Assembly: GCF_900141705.1 (NCBI RefSeq)
Contig: NZ_FQYM01000008.1
Span: forward strand, 1-64,000
Length of the DNA stretch: 64,000 nucleotides
Direction of reading: 5' to 3'
Source of the DNA: Fibrobacter sp. UWP2
GTDB taxonomy: Bacteria > Fibrobacterota > Fibrobacteria > Fibrobacterales > Fibrobacteraceae
Part shown: positions 1 through 8,147 of the stretch, piece by piece
How the letters are laid out: every line of letters begins with the position of its first letter
Numbering within the stretch: position 1 is the stretch's first letter
Notes under the pieces: model-generated
What the model was told of the DNA's origin: nothing
Database searches by the model: none
What the model saw: only the letters and a program-made list of their open reading frames with translations
Made by a program: the position numbers and the translations under genes

Positions 1-47
1 TGAAACGGGAACTGGAAAAGAGCAGAAAGAAAGGAAATGTAGCCTAA
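1..47 (+). CDS. possible 3' end of a gene cut by the window edge
   Basis: Frame 3 is open from the window edge to a TAA at 45-47 and would encode a short, basic, lysine/arginine/glutamate-rich tail. Such a charged tail is a common protein end, but 14 codons are not enough to identify a product. The reading is a guess from composition only. Confidence 0.3.
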   Translation, partial: KRELEKSRKKGNVA

Positions 48-114
48 ATCTGATGTTGGAACAAACTATTTTTGCGAAAAACCCTTGACACTACCTGTTT
101 TTATGGAGGACGGT

Positions 115-411
115 TTAAATTTTCTTGCGGTGAAAAAAATTCCACCTGATTTTAATTGTCTTTACATGTTCGTATAAAAGATCATCAATATTCCACCAAA
201 TACGGCTCCATTCTTTAGCGGTGAGTTGGCGACGTGTATCTGGAACGCCATCACATTCGCTAGGGGTTATGCCCGTGCAGGTAAAGAGATTCTCCGGCTC
301 GGTTTTGGACAATCTGTCAAATAGCATTGTCATGGCGCTTACATAGTTTCTACGGGTTTCCCATAACGCCACCGTGACTTGCCAATATCTATATTCTAAA
401 TCATAGTTCAT
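115..411 (-). CDS. hypothetical protein, 98 aa
   Basis: I do not recognise this tryptophan- and tyrosine-rich 98-aa protein. I place the start at 411 because AGGAGG lies six bases upstream of that ATG; a longer reading to 471 would have no ribosome site and would begin at the stop of the upstream gene. It is downstream of the 229-aa gene in the same direction but has its own promoter: the GACA-N5-TTGTCGCA operator at 444-466 and a TATTTT -10 box (complement of 431-436). No membrane segment or known motif is visible. The low GC of this end of the window suggests an accessory gene. Confidence 0.6.
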   Translation of the reverse strand: MNYDLEYRYWQVTVALWETRRNYVSAMTMLFDRLSKTEPENLFTCTGITPSECDGVPDTRRQLTAKEWSRIWWNIDDLLYEHVKTIKIRWNFFHRKKI

Positions 412-443
412 AGTAAACCTCCTGAAAAAGAAAATAGATACGT

Positions 444-466
444 AATGCGACAAATGTTGTCGTTCT
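444..466 (-). promoter_or_regulatory. shared operator, copy A (upstream of the 98-aa gene)
   Basis: Read on the minus strand the site is AGAACGACA, a 5-bp spacer ACATT, then TGTCGCATT. TTGTCGCA is followed after exactly 9 nt by TATTTT as the -10 box. The left arm matches the consensus TATGCGACA at 5 of 9 bases, all in the core CGACA. See copies at 1254, 3658, 6761 and 11483. Confidence 0.6.
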
Positions 467-470
467 ATCA

Positions 471-1160
471 CTATTTTTTCAAAGCTTTACCTAAAATAAA
501 CATTATTTCATTTAGCATTAGAAAACAAAGTTCTTTATCTTCACATTTACAATTTCGTATAACGCTCTTATAGCATTTAATGTATTTGTCGTAAACATCA
601 TATGAAGGATCCCTGCCTTCATTGTATTCAATATCCTTTGAAAAACAAAATGCTCGCAAAGAATGTTGATCTATAATTGGCTCAATATTTTCGTAATTTG
701 GTTCGTCGTTATGATTTTCATCAGATAATGTTTTCAAAAAACGTCCGAATTGAGGAAACACTGTTGGTATAATCTCATTCTTTTTTATGCCATCAAGTAT
801 CCGTTGCTCTTTTCCAAAATCGCCTTGTTTCCAAAGGATAGATATTAAAAACATTTCTAACGGAGAGTATTTGCTAGTGATTTCTTCAGGATTAATATTC
901 AACTCAGATGGGCTAGAAATTTTAAAATACCTAAAGAAATTCTTTTCTGTTTTTTCTCCATTATCATCGAAGTCTACAAAAAATTTATATGATTTTTTGA
1001 ATTTTTCAAAAAGATTATTTAATGGTTTGTCTTTTTTTATTTCGTTAATAATATCTATTAATTTTTCATCGGTTATTTCGTTTTCACCTTTAAAATGTGA
1101 TCTTAACAGTTCTTCAGCTTTTCTTTTAGTTTCTGCCTTTTCCTTTTCTTTATCCGTCAT
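471..1160 (-). CDS. hypothetical protein, 229 aa
   Basis: A 229-aa, lysine- and glutamate-rich, AT-rich gene with a highly charged N-terminus likely to be helical. AGAGGA sits just upstream of the ATG at 1160. There is no signal peptide, membrane segment or catalytic motif that I recognise. The low GC content differs from the GC-rich housekeeping genes further right and suggests horizontal acquisition. It is transcribed divergently from the Fic gene at 1306, and the intervening 145 bp holds operator copy B, whose -10 points towards the Fic gene. Confidence 0.6.
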   Translation of the reverse strand: MTDKEKEKAETKRKAEELLRSHFKGENEITDEKLIDIINEIKKDKPLNNLFEKFKKSYKFFVDFDDNGEKTEKNFFRYFKISSPSELNINPEEITSKYSPLEMFLISILWKQGDFGKEQRILDGIKKNEIIPTVFPQFGRFLKTLSDENHNDEPNYENIEPIIDQHSLRAFCFSKDIEYNEGRDPSYDVYDKYIKCYKSVIRNCKCEDKELCFLMLNEIMFILGKALKK

Positions 1161-1253
1161 ACGTCCTCTTTTTTGAACATTTGTTTCATAAATATACCCT
1201 CAAAACAGCCAAATAGCACTTTTCCCCTAAAAAATGTTTTTTTGGATGTTTTA

Positions 1254-1276
1254 AATGTGACAGTAGTTGTCGCATA
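1254..1276 (+). promoter_or_regulatory. shared operator, copy B (upstream of fic-phosphoesterase pair)
   Basis: AATGTGACA, spacer GTAGT, TGTCGCATA; TTGTCGCA is followed after 9 nt by a TATATT -10 box at 1284-1289. The operator therefore covers where the -35 region would be. Left arm matches the perfect copy at 3658 in 7 of 9 positions and the right arm in all nine. Confidence 0.7.
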
Positions 1277-1305
1277 GTGAAATTATATTGCCTAACGGAG
1301 GCAAT

Positions 1306-1839
1306 ATGCAGAATGAAAAAGATATTGATACGCGGTCGTTGGTTGACGTAGTGACGGACTACGCTTTTGCGCTAGATACGTTGGACGATTACGACCATCA
1401 GCGGCTTGTGCTGCGCAAGTCGGCCAATGCGGAAAAGTTCCATGCGACATACGAAAACGCAATGGCTGCGATTCAGGAGCTCAAGGAAAAGTTCGGCGGC
1501 AGCGAGTTGTTTGCCAATGAGAAGGACGACTCGTTCAAGAGTAGCATTGGGCAGATTTACCAGACCTTCGGCGGGGTGGAACTCTATCCGAGCGTGGAAC
1601 AAAAAGCGGCGATGCTCCTTTATCTCGTCACGAAAAATCATTCGTTCAGTGACGGCAACAAACGCATCGCGGCAACACTCTTCCTGTGGTTTCTGCTGAA
1701 TAACGGCATCTTGTACAGGGACGACGGTTCCAAGCGAATTGCCGATGCGACGCTTGTGACTATGACGCTGATGATTGCGGAGAGCCGCCCCGAAGACATG
1801 GAAATGTTGGTGAAGGTCGTGGTGAATCTGATGAGGTGA
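1306..1839 (+). CDS. Fic/DOC-family protein
   Basis: A 177-aa protein whose C-terminal half carries the Fic loop HSFSDGNKR at residues 112-120, with the catalytic His, the Asp and the GNKR anion-binding part of the HxFx(D/E)GNxxR motif all present. Fic enzymes usually AMPylate or otherwise modify a target hydroxyl with a nucleotide; Doc-type members phosphorylate. The region after the motif matches the compact, RhuM-associated type of Fic protein. Start at 1306 is chosen for GGAGG four bases upstream; an in-frame ATG-less extension to 1267 overlaps the operator. The stop overlaps the next gene, so the two are probably co-translated. No small antitoxin gene is visible, so the phosphoesterase or an internal helix may be the control element (inference). 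Confidence 0.8.
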   Translation: MQNEKDIDTRSLVDVVTDYAFALDTLDDYDHQRLVLRKSANAEKFHATYENAMAAIQELKEKFGGSELFANEKDDSFKSSIGQIYQTFGGVELYPSVEQKAAMLLYLVTKNHSFSDGNKRIAATLFLWFLLNNGILYRDDGSKRIADATLVTMTLMIAESRPEDMEMLVKVVVNLMR

Positions 1840-1841
1840 TT

Positions 1842-2567
1842 ATGCACAACGAACGACAACTATGGATTTGCGGTGACATTCATGGCGAAATATCTGGGCT
1901 TGTCCGAAATGCGGTGAATCGCGGGATATCGTGCGCCGATATCCTGGTTGTCGGTGATTTTGGTGCTGGTTTCGGTCGCCCGAAATCGATGGATGTCGCT
2001 TATGGCAAGGTGCGTGCGGCTTTAGAGAAAAATGACATTTGCATATACACGATTCGTGGCAATCACGACGATCCTGCGTTTTTCGATGGGTTACACGATT
2101 TTGAACGGCTGCATTTTCTGCCGGACCATCGCATGGTCGAATTATGCGGCAAGAGGATTTATCCCGTTGGCGGGGCAGTTTCTGCTGATATAGATTTGGT
2201 TGACCAGTTGAGCCGCAAATCACGACGAATGATAAACGATTCCTTAATCAAGTTCGGCTCTTATAAGCGTGTGTGGTGGCCAGATGAGGCGCCCACGCAA
2301 ATTACCGAGGGGCTCCCCACGGTCGTTGATATTGTGGTGTCGCACGAGGCGCCGCTTTCATTTGACCCGCCCCTTGTACAGGCGGATTATGTGCGAGATG
2401 AAACCTGGCTAAAAATTGTCGAATCTCGCAAGTATCTGGATTATGTTCTCTCACAAGTCAAGTCGAGCTTATGGTTTTACGGGCATTATCACTGCCATTT
2501 TGAGGGTAGTTACCAAAATACGCTTTATCGCTGCTTGGATATCGCGGAAATGACACGGGTTGTTTGA
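1842..2567 (+). CDS. calcineurin-like metallophosphoesterase
   Basis: A 241-aa protein with the full set of metal-binding motifs of the calcineurin-like superfamily: GDIHG (residues 11-15), GDFG near 38, GNHD at 73-76, a histidine in a VSHE segment near 166 and GHYHCH near 214. These predict a two-metal phosphodiesterase or phosphatase; the substrate cannot be told. GAGGTG is well placed for the ATG at 1842, although a GTG at 1836 is also in frame. It follows the Fic gene with virtually no gap. A phosphodiesterase next to a nucleotide-transferring Fic enzyme could reverse its modification, but that is only inference from position. Confidence 0.8.
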   Translation: MHNERQLWICGDIHGEISGLVRNAVNRGISCADILVVGDFGAGFGRPKSMDVAYGKVRAALEKNDICIYTIRGNHDDPAFFDGLHDFERLHFLPDHRMVELCGKRIYPVGGAVSADIDLVDQLSRKSRRMINDSLIKFGSYKRVWWPDEAPTQITEGLPTVVDIVVSHEAPLSFDPPLVQADYVRDETWLKIVESRKYLDYVLSQVKSSLWFYGHYHCHFEGSYQNTLYRCLDIAEMTRVV

Positions 2568-2623
2568 TTTATTGCTGGTTGTGATTATATTTATAAGGGA
2601 ATTAAAACGACAAGGAGGCCTGT

Positions 2624-3607
2624 ATGGCTGACGAAAATGAGTTTGATGAAAGAATCTATGATATTCTGTTGAAAACATTTGAAAAAGAATTAAATGCGGG
2701 GCTTGAGGGGTATTATGTATGGAATTTTGAGTTGGCCCTGAAAAAACTAGATAATCCTATTTTCGAAATGATTAATGAAAAAATTAACCAAGTGAATTCA
2801 ATTCCTTGCAAAACAATAGCATTGAAGCAAAAATTGAAAGATGTTATGCTAAAAGACATTATCGCTCAAAATGAGATTGGAAACGAAGAATCTTGGAATC
2901 TGTATTCGAAATTTGTCAAGTGGGTTGTTGTATATTGGGGTGGAATAAGTTTTGATGTAAGTAAGAATAAAGACAAACTGTGCAAATTGTGGAAAAGAAT
3001 CAAAACAGATGGAAATGGAGATGACTATACTGATATTATTGGATTTGAAGATATATCTTCCCTTTCTAAAGTGGCTTCATTTTTGGACGAGGAAAAATAT
3101 GCAGTGTATGACTCGCGTGTTGCATTCTCTTTAAATTGGCTTTTATTCATTAATGGATTGCACTGCAAAGATGAAAAATATGGAAAAATGAAATTTTTCC
3201 GTCAACCTGGCGAGGGGCAAGAGCGAAATTCTGATATGAAAGAGCATCGTCAATTGCCTGTTTTTAAAAAATTTTTTTGGGAAAAGGTTGAAGGAAAAGA
3301 AATCGAAAATAATAAATTATTTTTCAAGACCTTTTATTATTGTAAAGATGAAAACTACCAAAAGTATTGTGAATTACTCGATAAAACAGTCAAATATTAC
3401 AACAACCATAAGTCTGATTATCGCCAAATAGGAAAAAAACAAATAACTATTAGTGAACTGGAAATGTGTTTGTTCTCAATAGCTGCAAAGAATAAGAAAA
3501 TAAAAGAATTGTGTAAATATGATGAAAATGGTTATATAACCAATGATATGGATCGATTACAGCTGGAAAAAACTTCAAAGATTGCTATCAAAAGCTGTGA
3601 CGACTAA
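2624..3607 (+). CDS. hypothetical protein, 327 aa
   Basis: A lysine-rich, AT-rich 327-aa protein with an excellent ribosome site (AGGAGG, six bases before the ATG). The middle contains a YAVYDSRVAFSLN segment near residue 165 followed by a hydrophobic stretch; I recognise this as a conserved-looking block but cannot assign a family with confidence. There is no signal peptide. It lies in the same direction as the phosphoesterase after 56 bp, which hold no copy of the shared operator, so it may be co-transcribed with fic or use its own promoter. Base composition suggests transfer. Confidence 0.6.
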   Translation: MADENEFDERIYDILLKTFEKELNAGLEGYYVWNFELALKKLDNPIFEMINEKINQVNSIPCKTIALKQKLKDVMLKDIIAQNEIGNEESWNLYSKFVKWVVVYWGGISFDVSKNKDKLCKLWKRIKTDGNGDDYTDIIGFEDISSLSKVASFLDEEKYAVYDSRVAFSLNWLLFINGLHCKDEKYGKMKFFRQPGEGQERNSDMKEHRQLPVFKKFFWEKVEGKEIENNKLFFKTFYYCKDENYQKYCELLDKTVKYYNNHKSDYRQIGKKQITISELEMCLFSIAAKNKKIKELCKYDENGYITNDMDRLQLEKTSKIAIKSCDD

Positions 3608-3657
3608 AATCCAAATACTCAATCGCTTAATAATTCAGCCCCAATAGAATAAATTAT

Positions 3658-3680
3658 TATGCGACAGTAGTTGTCGCATA
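3658..3680 (+). promoter_or_regulatory. shared operator, copy C (perfect palindrome)
   Basis: TATGCGACA, spacer GTAGT, TGTCGCATA: a perfect 9-bp inverted repeat. The TATATT -10 box lies at 3688-3693, nine bases after TTGTCGCA, exactly as in copies B and E. It heads the 239-aa gene and the AAA+ gene. Confidence 0.75.
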
Positions 3681-3721
3681 GCGTGTATATATTTACATGC
3701 GGCGCTTAACAAGGAGTCGCC

Positions 3722-4441
3722 ATGAATCGTAATATGTACATGATTGCAAGGCATACGGACTGGAAGGTTCTTGAGGATTTCTACAAGGGCGTTGAGGGCG
3801 GCTTGGAAAAACTCGAGAAGATGAAGCGGTATTGCGACGTCAAAGACGACAAGGATGCCATTGAGCCTTGGTACGCACATACAATGCGCTATGCGGAAGT
3901 GAATCGCGAATTCCTGTTTGATCGTCAAAGAAAGCTGAACGAGGAATTCATTTGGACCGAAGAAAATCTTGACAAGTTGATTCGCCTCGACCAGCACATC
4001 CGCAAACTGGAATACGAAATGTACCAGAAGTTCGTTGAGATTAAGCGGAATCTGGACGACCTCATTGCGCAGGGATTCGATGTTTACAAGGATTACCAGG
4101 TTACTGGCGAAATCAATTATGATATAATGTTCATCGATGACGATGAACATGAGCAAAAATATGACTGGCTATGCAGTATGCTGGAAGATTATGCGGACAT
4201 GCATGCACTCGATTGGTTCTCCTTTGGCGATGGGGAAGAACCGGAAGATCCGCGTGATAACGAGAACAGTGTTTTCGAAGCCTGGGGAAATTGGCTGAAC
4301 TACGATTACTTCGTAAAAAACGGAATGACGATATTCCTGAGCCACTTGATGGATGACCTTCACCATAGTCTCTATTCGTATAGCGACATCGTAAATATGG
4401 ACCTGAGGTGCTTTTACCTCAATTATGACATTTCACTTTAG
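3722..4441 (+). CDS. hypothetical protein, 239 aa, acidic and coiled-coil-like
   Basis: A 239-aa acidic protein, with AAGGAG six bases ahead of the ATG. Residues about 20-130 are rich in charged and leucine residues with few glycines or prolines, as in a long helical or coiled-coil region; the C-terminal third is acidic and aromatic. No known domain is recognised. It lies 14 bp ahead of the AAA+ ATPase gene and shares its operator-controlled promoter, so it may be a partner or substrate adaptor of that ATPase (inference from the operon). Confidence 0.6.
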   Translation: MNRNMYMIARHTDWKVLEDFYKGVEGGLEKLEKMKRYCDVKDDKDAIEPWYAHTMRYAEVNREFLFDRQRKLNEEFIWTEENLDKLIRLDQHIRKLEYEMYQKFVEIKRNLDDLIAQGFDVYKDYQVTGEINYDIMFIDDDEHEQKYDWLCSMLEDYADMHALDWFSFGDGEEPEDPRDNENSVFEAWGNWLNYDYFVKNGMTIFLSHLMDDLHHSLYSYSDIVNMDLRCFYLNYDISL

Positions 4442-4455
4442 ACATATGCAAAGTT

Positions 4456-5361
4456 ATGAGAAAGAATTATTTTAAGGGTGTACTGGGCTCGCTCCGTTCC
4501 GGCCGCTACGACAAGAAAATCTCACTGAATTTCGTGACGCTCAAGAGTTACGAATACTGGATCCGCATGATGCGCACCTCCAAGAGCATGCCGGATGCGG
4601 ATGACTGCATCGCGATTTTCACGAAGGAGGCCGCTTCGCGCGTGCTGAAGGACATCTCGGAGCACTTCGAGAAGCTCAACGCCGAAGAGGACTGCATCAC
4701 CGGCGCCGCCAGGAAGCGGTTCGTGAAGGAGGTGAACGGGAGTTACGCCGGAAAGAGGCTCCGCTGCGACGAAAGCAGCGAGGAGACGAGCGTTGCTTAC
4801 CAGAGGCGCCAAATGGCGGTGGTGCGTTTCAACGATGTAATCGACAGGTCGTGTTCCGTCAAGGAGATTGCCGATTTCGTGCACAACTACCTGTGCGGCG
4901 AGGGCATTTTCGACACCTCCTCGCAGAAGGTGTTTTACGAGAGCGTTGCCCGCGAGCTCGAGAAGGTTCTCGAGGAGAATTGCGGCGTGGATGACGGGTA
5001 TTTCCGCCGCCTGAACATTGTGCAGAACGCGTTCAACCTGAGCGACGACGAGATGGAAATCGTGCTGTTCTCGTGGATTTTCTTCAACAAGGAACAGTGC
5101 AGTTCGCTCCTGGACATGATTGGTTCCCGCAGCTTTATCCGGATGTGGATTTCGAGAACCTGGTCTCGAACAAGGGCACCCTCAAGCAGATGGGCATCCT
5201 GGACGAGAACCTCGATATTTCCAAGCGAATCGGGATGTTCCTGGACGGGCATTCGGGCAACGACCTGGATAGCCTCTACTTCAGGGTTTACGAGGGCAGT
5301 TGCGTGCCCTACAAGAAACTCTGTCGCAAGGACCCGAAGGTGGAAATGGCTTTCGACATGA
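4456..5361 (+). CDS. N-terminal part of frameshifted tandem AAA+ ATPase
   Basis: This frame encodes the helical N-terminal region of the ATPase whose AAA domains lie in the frame starting at 5073. The first roughly 227 codons look genuine; after about 5136 the frame turns into an arginine/serine-rich shadow and stops at 5361. Restoring one T in the run at 5134-5136 joins the two frames smoothly (Ser-Phe-Tyr-Pro-Asp), giving one protein of about 765 aa. So this is either a recent single-base deletion, an assembly error or, less likely, programmed frameshifting. It follows the 239-aa gene by 14 bp. No typical ribosome site is clear upstream of the ATG at 4456. Confidence 0.6.
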   Translation: MRKNYFKGVLGSLRSGRYDKKISLNFVTLKSYEYWIRMMRTSKSMPDADDCIAIFTKEAASRVLKDISEHFEKLNAEEDCITGAARKRFVKEVNGSYAGKRLRCDESSEETSVAYQRRQMAVVRFNDVIDRSCSVKEIADFVHNYLCGEGIFDTSSQKVFYESVARELEKVLEENCGVDDGYFRRLNIVQNAFNLSDDEMEIVLFSWIFFNKEQCSSLLDMIGSRSFIRMWISRTWSRTRAPSSRWASWTRTSIFPSESGCSWTGIRATTWIASTSGFTRAVACPTRNSVARTRRWKWLST

Positions 5362-6752
5362 TCAAGCACGCGAAGGTGGGCGAGGGTCTGAACATTTTCT
5401 TCTACGGGGTCGAGGGAACCGGCAAGACTGAACTCGCGAAGGCGATTGCGAAGGAACTCAAGCGCCCGCTGGTGCTCACCAACATCAGTACCGAGGGCGT
5501 GCATCGCGACAGCAAGGAAAACTGGGTGGTGCGTAGCCGCATGGGGAGTATATTGTATGCCGCCACCAAGTACCAGAAGAAGAAGGCGATTCTCCTGGTG
5601 GATGAATCCGATGTGATTCTCAACTGCTGCGAGAAGGGTGCGCTGAACTTCTTCCTGGAACAGATCAAGATTCCGGTCATCTGGATTTCGAACAACATTC
5701 ACTACATCGAGAACAGCACGCTGCGCAGGTTCGACTACTCCGTGCGTTTCGAACGCCCCGATGTCGAAAAGCGCGAACAGGTGTGGCAGTCCGTGGTGAG
5801 CGAACAGGGTGCAGGCGCGATTATCTCGGAAGAGGAACTGAAGCGCTTTGCTTCGGAGTTCCAGATTACGGCGGGCGGCATTACGCAGGCGATTGCGGGC
5901 ACCAAGAAGCTCCTGGAATCGGGCTGCAAGGTGGACCCGCTGGAGAGCATCCGCACCATCGCGGAGGCGCAGGCGAACCTGCTGAACCTGGATATGGAAT
6001 ACGCGAGTCGCGACAAGGAAAGCCGTGCGCCGCGCTACCTGCTCGATGCCATCAACACCGACGCGGACATGCCGAAAATCCTGAAAGTGATGAGCGCGTT
6101 CGACGCGAAGTGGAAGGACATGCAGAAGGGCGACCGTGCCGACAGCTTGAACATGCTCCTGTACGGTGCGCCCGGTACCGGCAAGACTGAATTCGCGAAG
6201 CATATCGCCCGCACTCTCGACCGCAAGCTCATCATCAAGAAGGCGAGCGACTTGCTCGATTGCTATGTGGGGAATACCGAAAAGCTCATCCGCAAGATGT
6301 TCAAGGAAGCCGAAGAGAAGAAGGCGATTCTCTTCCTGGACGAGGCGGACAGCATGATCCGAGACCGTAGCGGTGCAGCCCGCAGCTGGGAGGTGACGCA
6401 GGTGAACGAGATGCTCACGCAGATGGAGAACTTCAAAGGAATCTTCATCGCGGCGATGAACTTCGAAGGGGAACTTGATACGGCGTCGCGCAGGCGTTTT
6501 GCCCTGAAGGTAAAGTTCGGCTACCTGAAGCCCGAAGGCATCGAGGCCCTGTGGAAGGGTTTCTTCCCGAAGGTCGAAATGCCCGAGGCGGCGCGCAGCC
6601 TGCGCATGCTCACTCCGGGCGATTTCAACGCTGCATACGCCTCGCTCCGGTTTTACGACGAGAGCGAACTCACCGCGGAAGCAGTCCTCAACGCGCTCAA
6701 GTCGGAGCTTGCTTACAAGGATAGCCGCGAAGGGCGCACCATGGGGCTTTAA
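5073..6752 (+). CDS. tandem AAA+ ATPase (C-terminal part of frameshifted gene)
   Basis: Two AAA+ modules are visible in this frame. The first has Walker A GVEGTGKT (residues 112-119), Walker B ILLVDESD (173-180), a sensor-like SNN near 206 and an arginine pair near 218. The second has GAPGTGKT (365-372), ILFLDEAD (419-426), AAMN (460-463) and an RRR finger near 473. This two-ring layout is that of Cdc48/ClpA-like remodelling ATPases, though the N-terminal region is not one I recognise. The GTG at 5073 is only the first in-frame start; the real gene very probably begins at 4456 in another frame. It lies between the 239-aa gene and the WYL regulator, a position typical of WYL-controlled accessory or defence modules (inference). 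Confidence 0.75.
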   Translation: MDFLQQGTVQFAPGHDWFPQLYPDVDFENLVSNKGTLKQMGILDENLDISKRIGMFLDGHSGNDLDSLYFRVYEGSCVPYKKLCRKDPKVEMAFDMIKHAKVGEGLNIFFYGVEGTGKTELAKAIAKELKRPLVLTNISTEGVHRDSKENWVVRSRMGSILYAATKYQKKKAILLVDESDVILNCCEKGALNFFLEQIKIPVIWISNNIHYIENSTLRRFDYSVRFERPDVEKREQVWQSVVSEQGAGAIISEEELKRFASEFQITAGGITQAIAGTKKLLESGCKVDPLESIRTIAEAQANLLNLDMEYASRDKESRAPRYLLDAINTDADMPKILKVMSAFDAKWKDMQKGDRADSLNMLLYGAPGTGKTEFAKHIARTLDRKLIIKKASDLLDCYVGNTEKLIRKMFKEAEEKKAILFLDEADSMIRDRSGAARSWEVTQVNEMLTQMENFKGIFIAAMNFEGELDTASRRRFALKVKFGYLKPEGIEALWKGFFPKVEMPEAARSLRMLTPGDFNAAYASLRFYDESELTAEAVLNALKSELAYKDSREGRTMGL

Positions 6753-6760
6753 GCGCTCAT

Positions 6761-6783
6761 TTTACGACCATATTTGTCGCATA
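6761..6783 (+). promoter_or_regulatory. shared operator, copy D (upstream of the WYL regulator)
   Basis: TTTACGACC, spacer ATATT, TGTCGCATA. A TATTTG lies 9 nt after TTGTCGCA, the weakest -10 of the five copies. A better promoter, TTGCTA (6794-6799) with 17 bp to TATATA (6817-6822), lies just downstream, so here the operator may sit upstream of the promoter. Its position suggests autoregulation by the WYL protein. Confidence 0.6.
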
Positions 6784-6850
6784 AGGGAACTATTTGCTAT
6801 AAAACGGTTCCTTTTGTATATATTTATGGTATATACAACCAGGAGATTTT

Positions 6851-7867
6851 ATGGCAGACATGACCCGTGGAGAAAGGACTGTGCAGCTCTTTGCGAAGGT
6901 GATTTCGAACCCTGACAAGAAATTCACCGTGAGCGACCTGATGGCATCTTTCAACATTCCCGACGAGGAAAGGCGCAACGTGCAGCGCGACATGCGTTTT
7001 TTGTCGGAGATGGACGGTGGTCGCTACATTGCGGTAGAAACCGAGGGCCGCACGGCGGTCTACCGTTCTGCGCTCCACAACGCGGAACGCCTGCTGTTCC
7101 CGAACTTCGAGAACACCATGCTGCATTTCGTGTTCCTCAAGCGCATCGCGAACATTTACCCCGCGACAAGCGAAATCATTACGCAGCTCCTGGAACGTAT
7201 CGAGAAAAGCCTGCCAACCCGCGAGCAGAAATCGCTCCGGCAGCTCGGCGACGACCTGAATACGAAAATTCTGTTCATGGGAACGCCGCCCGATATCGAG
7301 GAAGATGCGAGCGAAAAGATTCGCCTTATTCTGCAGGCTATCCACGATCACCGCAAAATTGAAGTGGCCTACCGCGATTCCGCAAATTCAGAGAAGGTGT
7401 CCAAGCGCATCCCGCTGATGATTATCATTTACGAGGGCGAACTCTATGTGGGCTGCCAGTCCGAAAGGCACGCGGGCGACACGTATACGCTCAAGTTCAG
7501 ACGCATGAAGAGCGTAAAACTCTCGAAACAGACGTTTGTCGAAGACCCGAAGGTTGTGGACAAGCTGCGCAGGCAGGTGACATCGGGTGCCGCTTTCATG
7601 AGCGGGCAGGAACCGAAACTCCAGGATATCGAAATCGAGTTCGAGAGCCGTGCGCGCCTCTACCTCGAGGAGAACCCGTTCAACCGCTCCATGAAAATCG
7701 GCAAGACGAAGAACGGGAAAATCAACGTGAAGCTCAAGGCCGAGGTAAACCAGCTCCTGTTCAACTGGGTCGTATCGTTCTCAAACGTGGCGCACGTAAA
7801 AAAGCCCGCCGCGTTGCGCAGCAGGCTCAAGGAATTTGCGGAATACTTGACAGAAACGTATGGGTAA
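6851..7867 (+). CDS. WYL-domain transcriptional regulator
   Basis: A 338-aa regulator. Residues about 24-58 form a DeoR/HTH_11-like winged helix-turn-helix and residues about 155-230 a WYL-type ligand domain (a PLMIIIYEGELYV stretch replaces the canonical WYL tripeptide), followed by a C-terminal extension. WYL regulators such as CapW and BrxR bind inverted repeats and repress phage-defence operons, sensing nucleic acid or nucleotides. AGGAG is five bases ahead of the ATG. The same inverted repeat occurs upstream of this gene and four other promoters of the island, which makes it the best candidate for their common repressor; the binding itself is inferred. It overlaps the next small gene by 8 bp. 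Confidence 0.85.
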   Translation: MADMTRGERTVQLFAKVISNPDKKFTVSDLMASFNIPDEERRNVQRDMRFLSEMDGGRYIAVETEGRTAVYRSALHNAERLLFPNFENTMLHFVFLKRIANIYPATSEIITQLLERIEKSLPTREQKSLRQLGDDLNTKILFMGTPPDIEEDASEKIRLILQAIHDHRKIEVAYRDSANSEKVSKRIPLMIIIYEGELYVGCQSERHAGDTYTLKFRRMKSVKLSKQTFVEDPKVVDKLRRQVTSGAAFMSGQEPKLQDIEIEFESRARLYLEENPFNRSMKIGKTKNGKINVKLKAEVNQLLFNWVVSFSNVAHVKKPAALRSRLKEFAEYLTETYG

Positions 7868-8081
7868 ATTCATCCAAATTCGCTACGCCGACGACCCCGA
7901 AAGTGACGCACCCTACTTCCTCTGCAAGGAACTGCAAGAAGGATTCCTCGACGGAATCACCGGCAGTTACCGCGACCCCGAACCGTACTTTGTCGCCATG
8001 CGCAACCCCGAGGCGTTCGAGAAGTACGATAAGGAATTCCCGCCGAAGGAAAAGCTCGAATTGCCTGGGCAATTGTTCTAG
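7860..8081 (+). CDS. small hypothetical protein coupled to the WYL gene, 73 aa
   Basis: A 73-aa acidic and aromatic protein whose ATG overlaps the end of the WYL regulator gene by 8 bp, so it is probably translated by coupling. There are no cysteines in pairs, signal peptide or membrane segment; I do not recognise it. A bidirectional terminator follows 24 bp after the stop. Codon use resembles that of the regulator gene, which supports it being a real gene. Confidence 0.6.
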   Translation: MGKFIQIRYADDPESDAPYFLCKELQEGFLDGITGSYRDPEPYFVAMRNPEAFEKYDKEFPPKEKLELPGQLF

Positions 8082-8104
8082 ATAAAGTGAATTAGAATCA
8101 AAAG

Positions 8105-8131
8105 TGGTATGTGCAAATTTTGCACATACCA
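8105..8131. terminator. bidirectional intrinsic terminator
   Basis: A 13-bp perfect inverted repeat (TGGTATGTGCAAA and its complement, one base apart) flanked by A-rich sequence on the left and T-rich on the right. It sits between the end of the WYL operon on the plus strand and the dinD remnant ending on the minus strand. Confidence 0.65.
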
Positions 8132-8147
8132 TTTCTAATTTGACCTT

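Noticed and set aside
787-1176. 129-aa plus-strand ORF opposite the 229-aa gene
   Set aside because: Phe/Ser-rich shadow of an AT-rich gene with no ribosome site.
2590-2623. Possible sixth operator (ACGACA) before the 327-aa gene
   Set aside because: Only a half-site next to the ribosome site; no TGTCGCA arm or fixed -10 spacing.
4935-6203. 422-aa minus-strand ORF opposite the AAA+ gene
   Set aside because: Shadow frame; the plus strand carries both Walker motifs.
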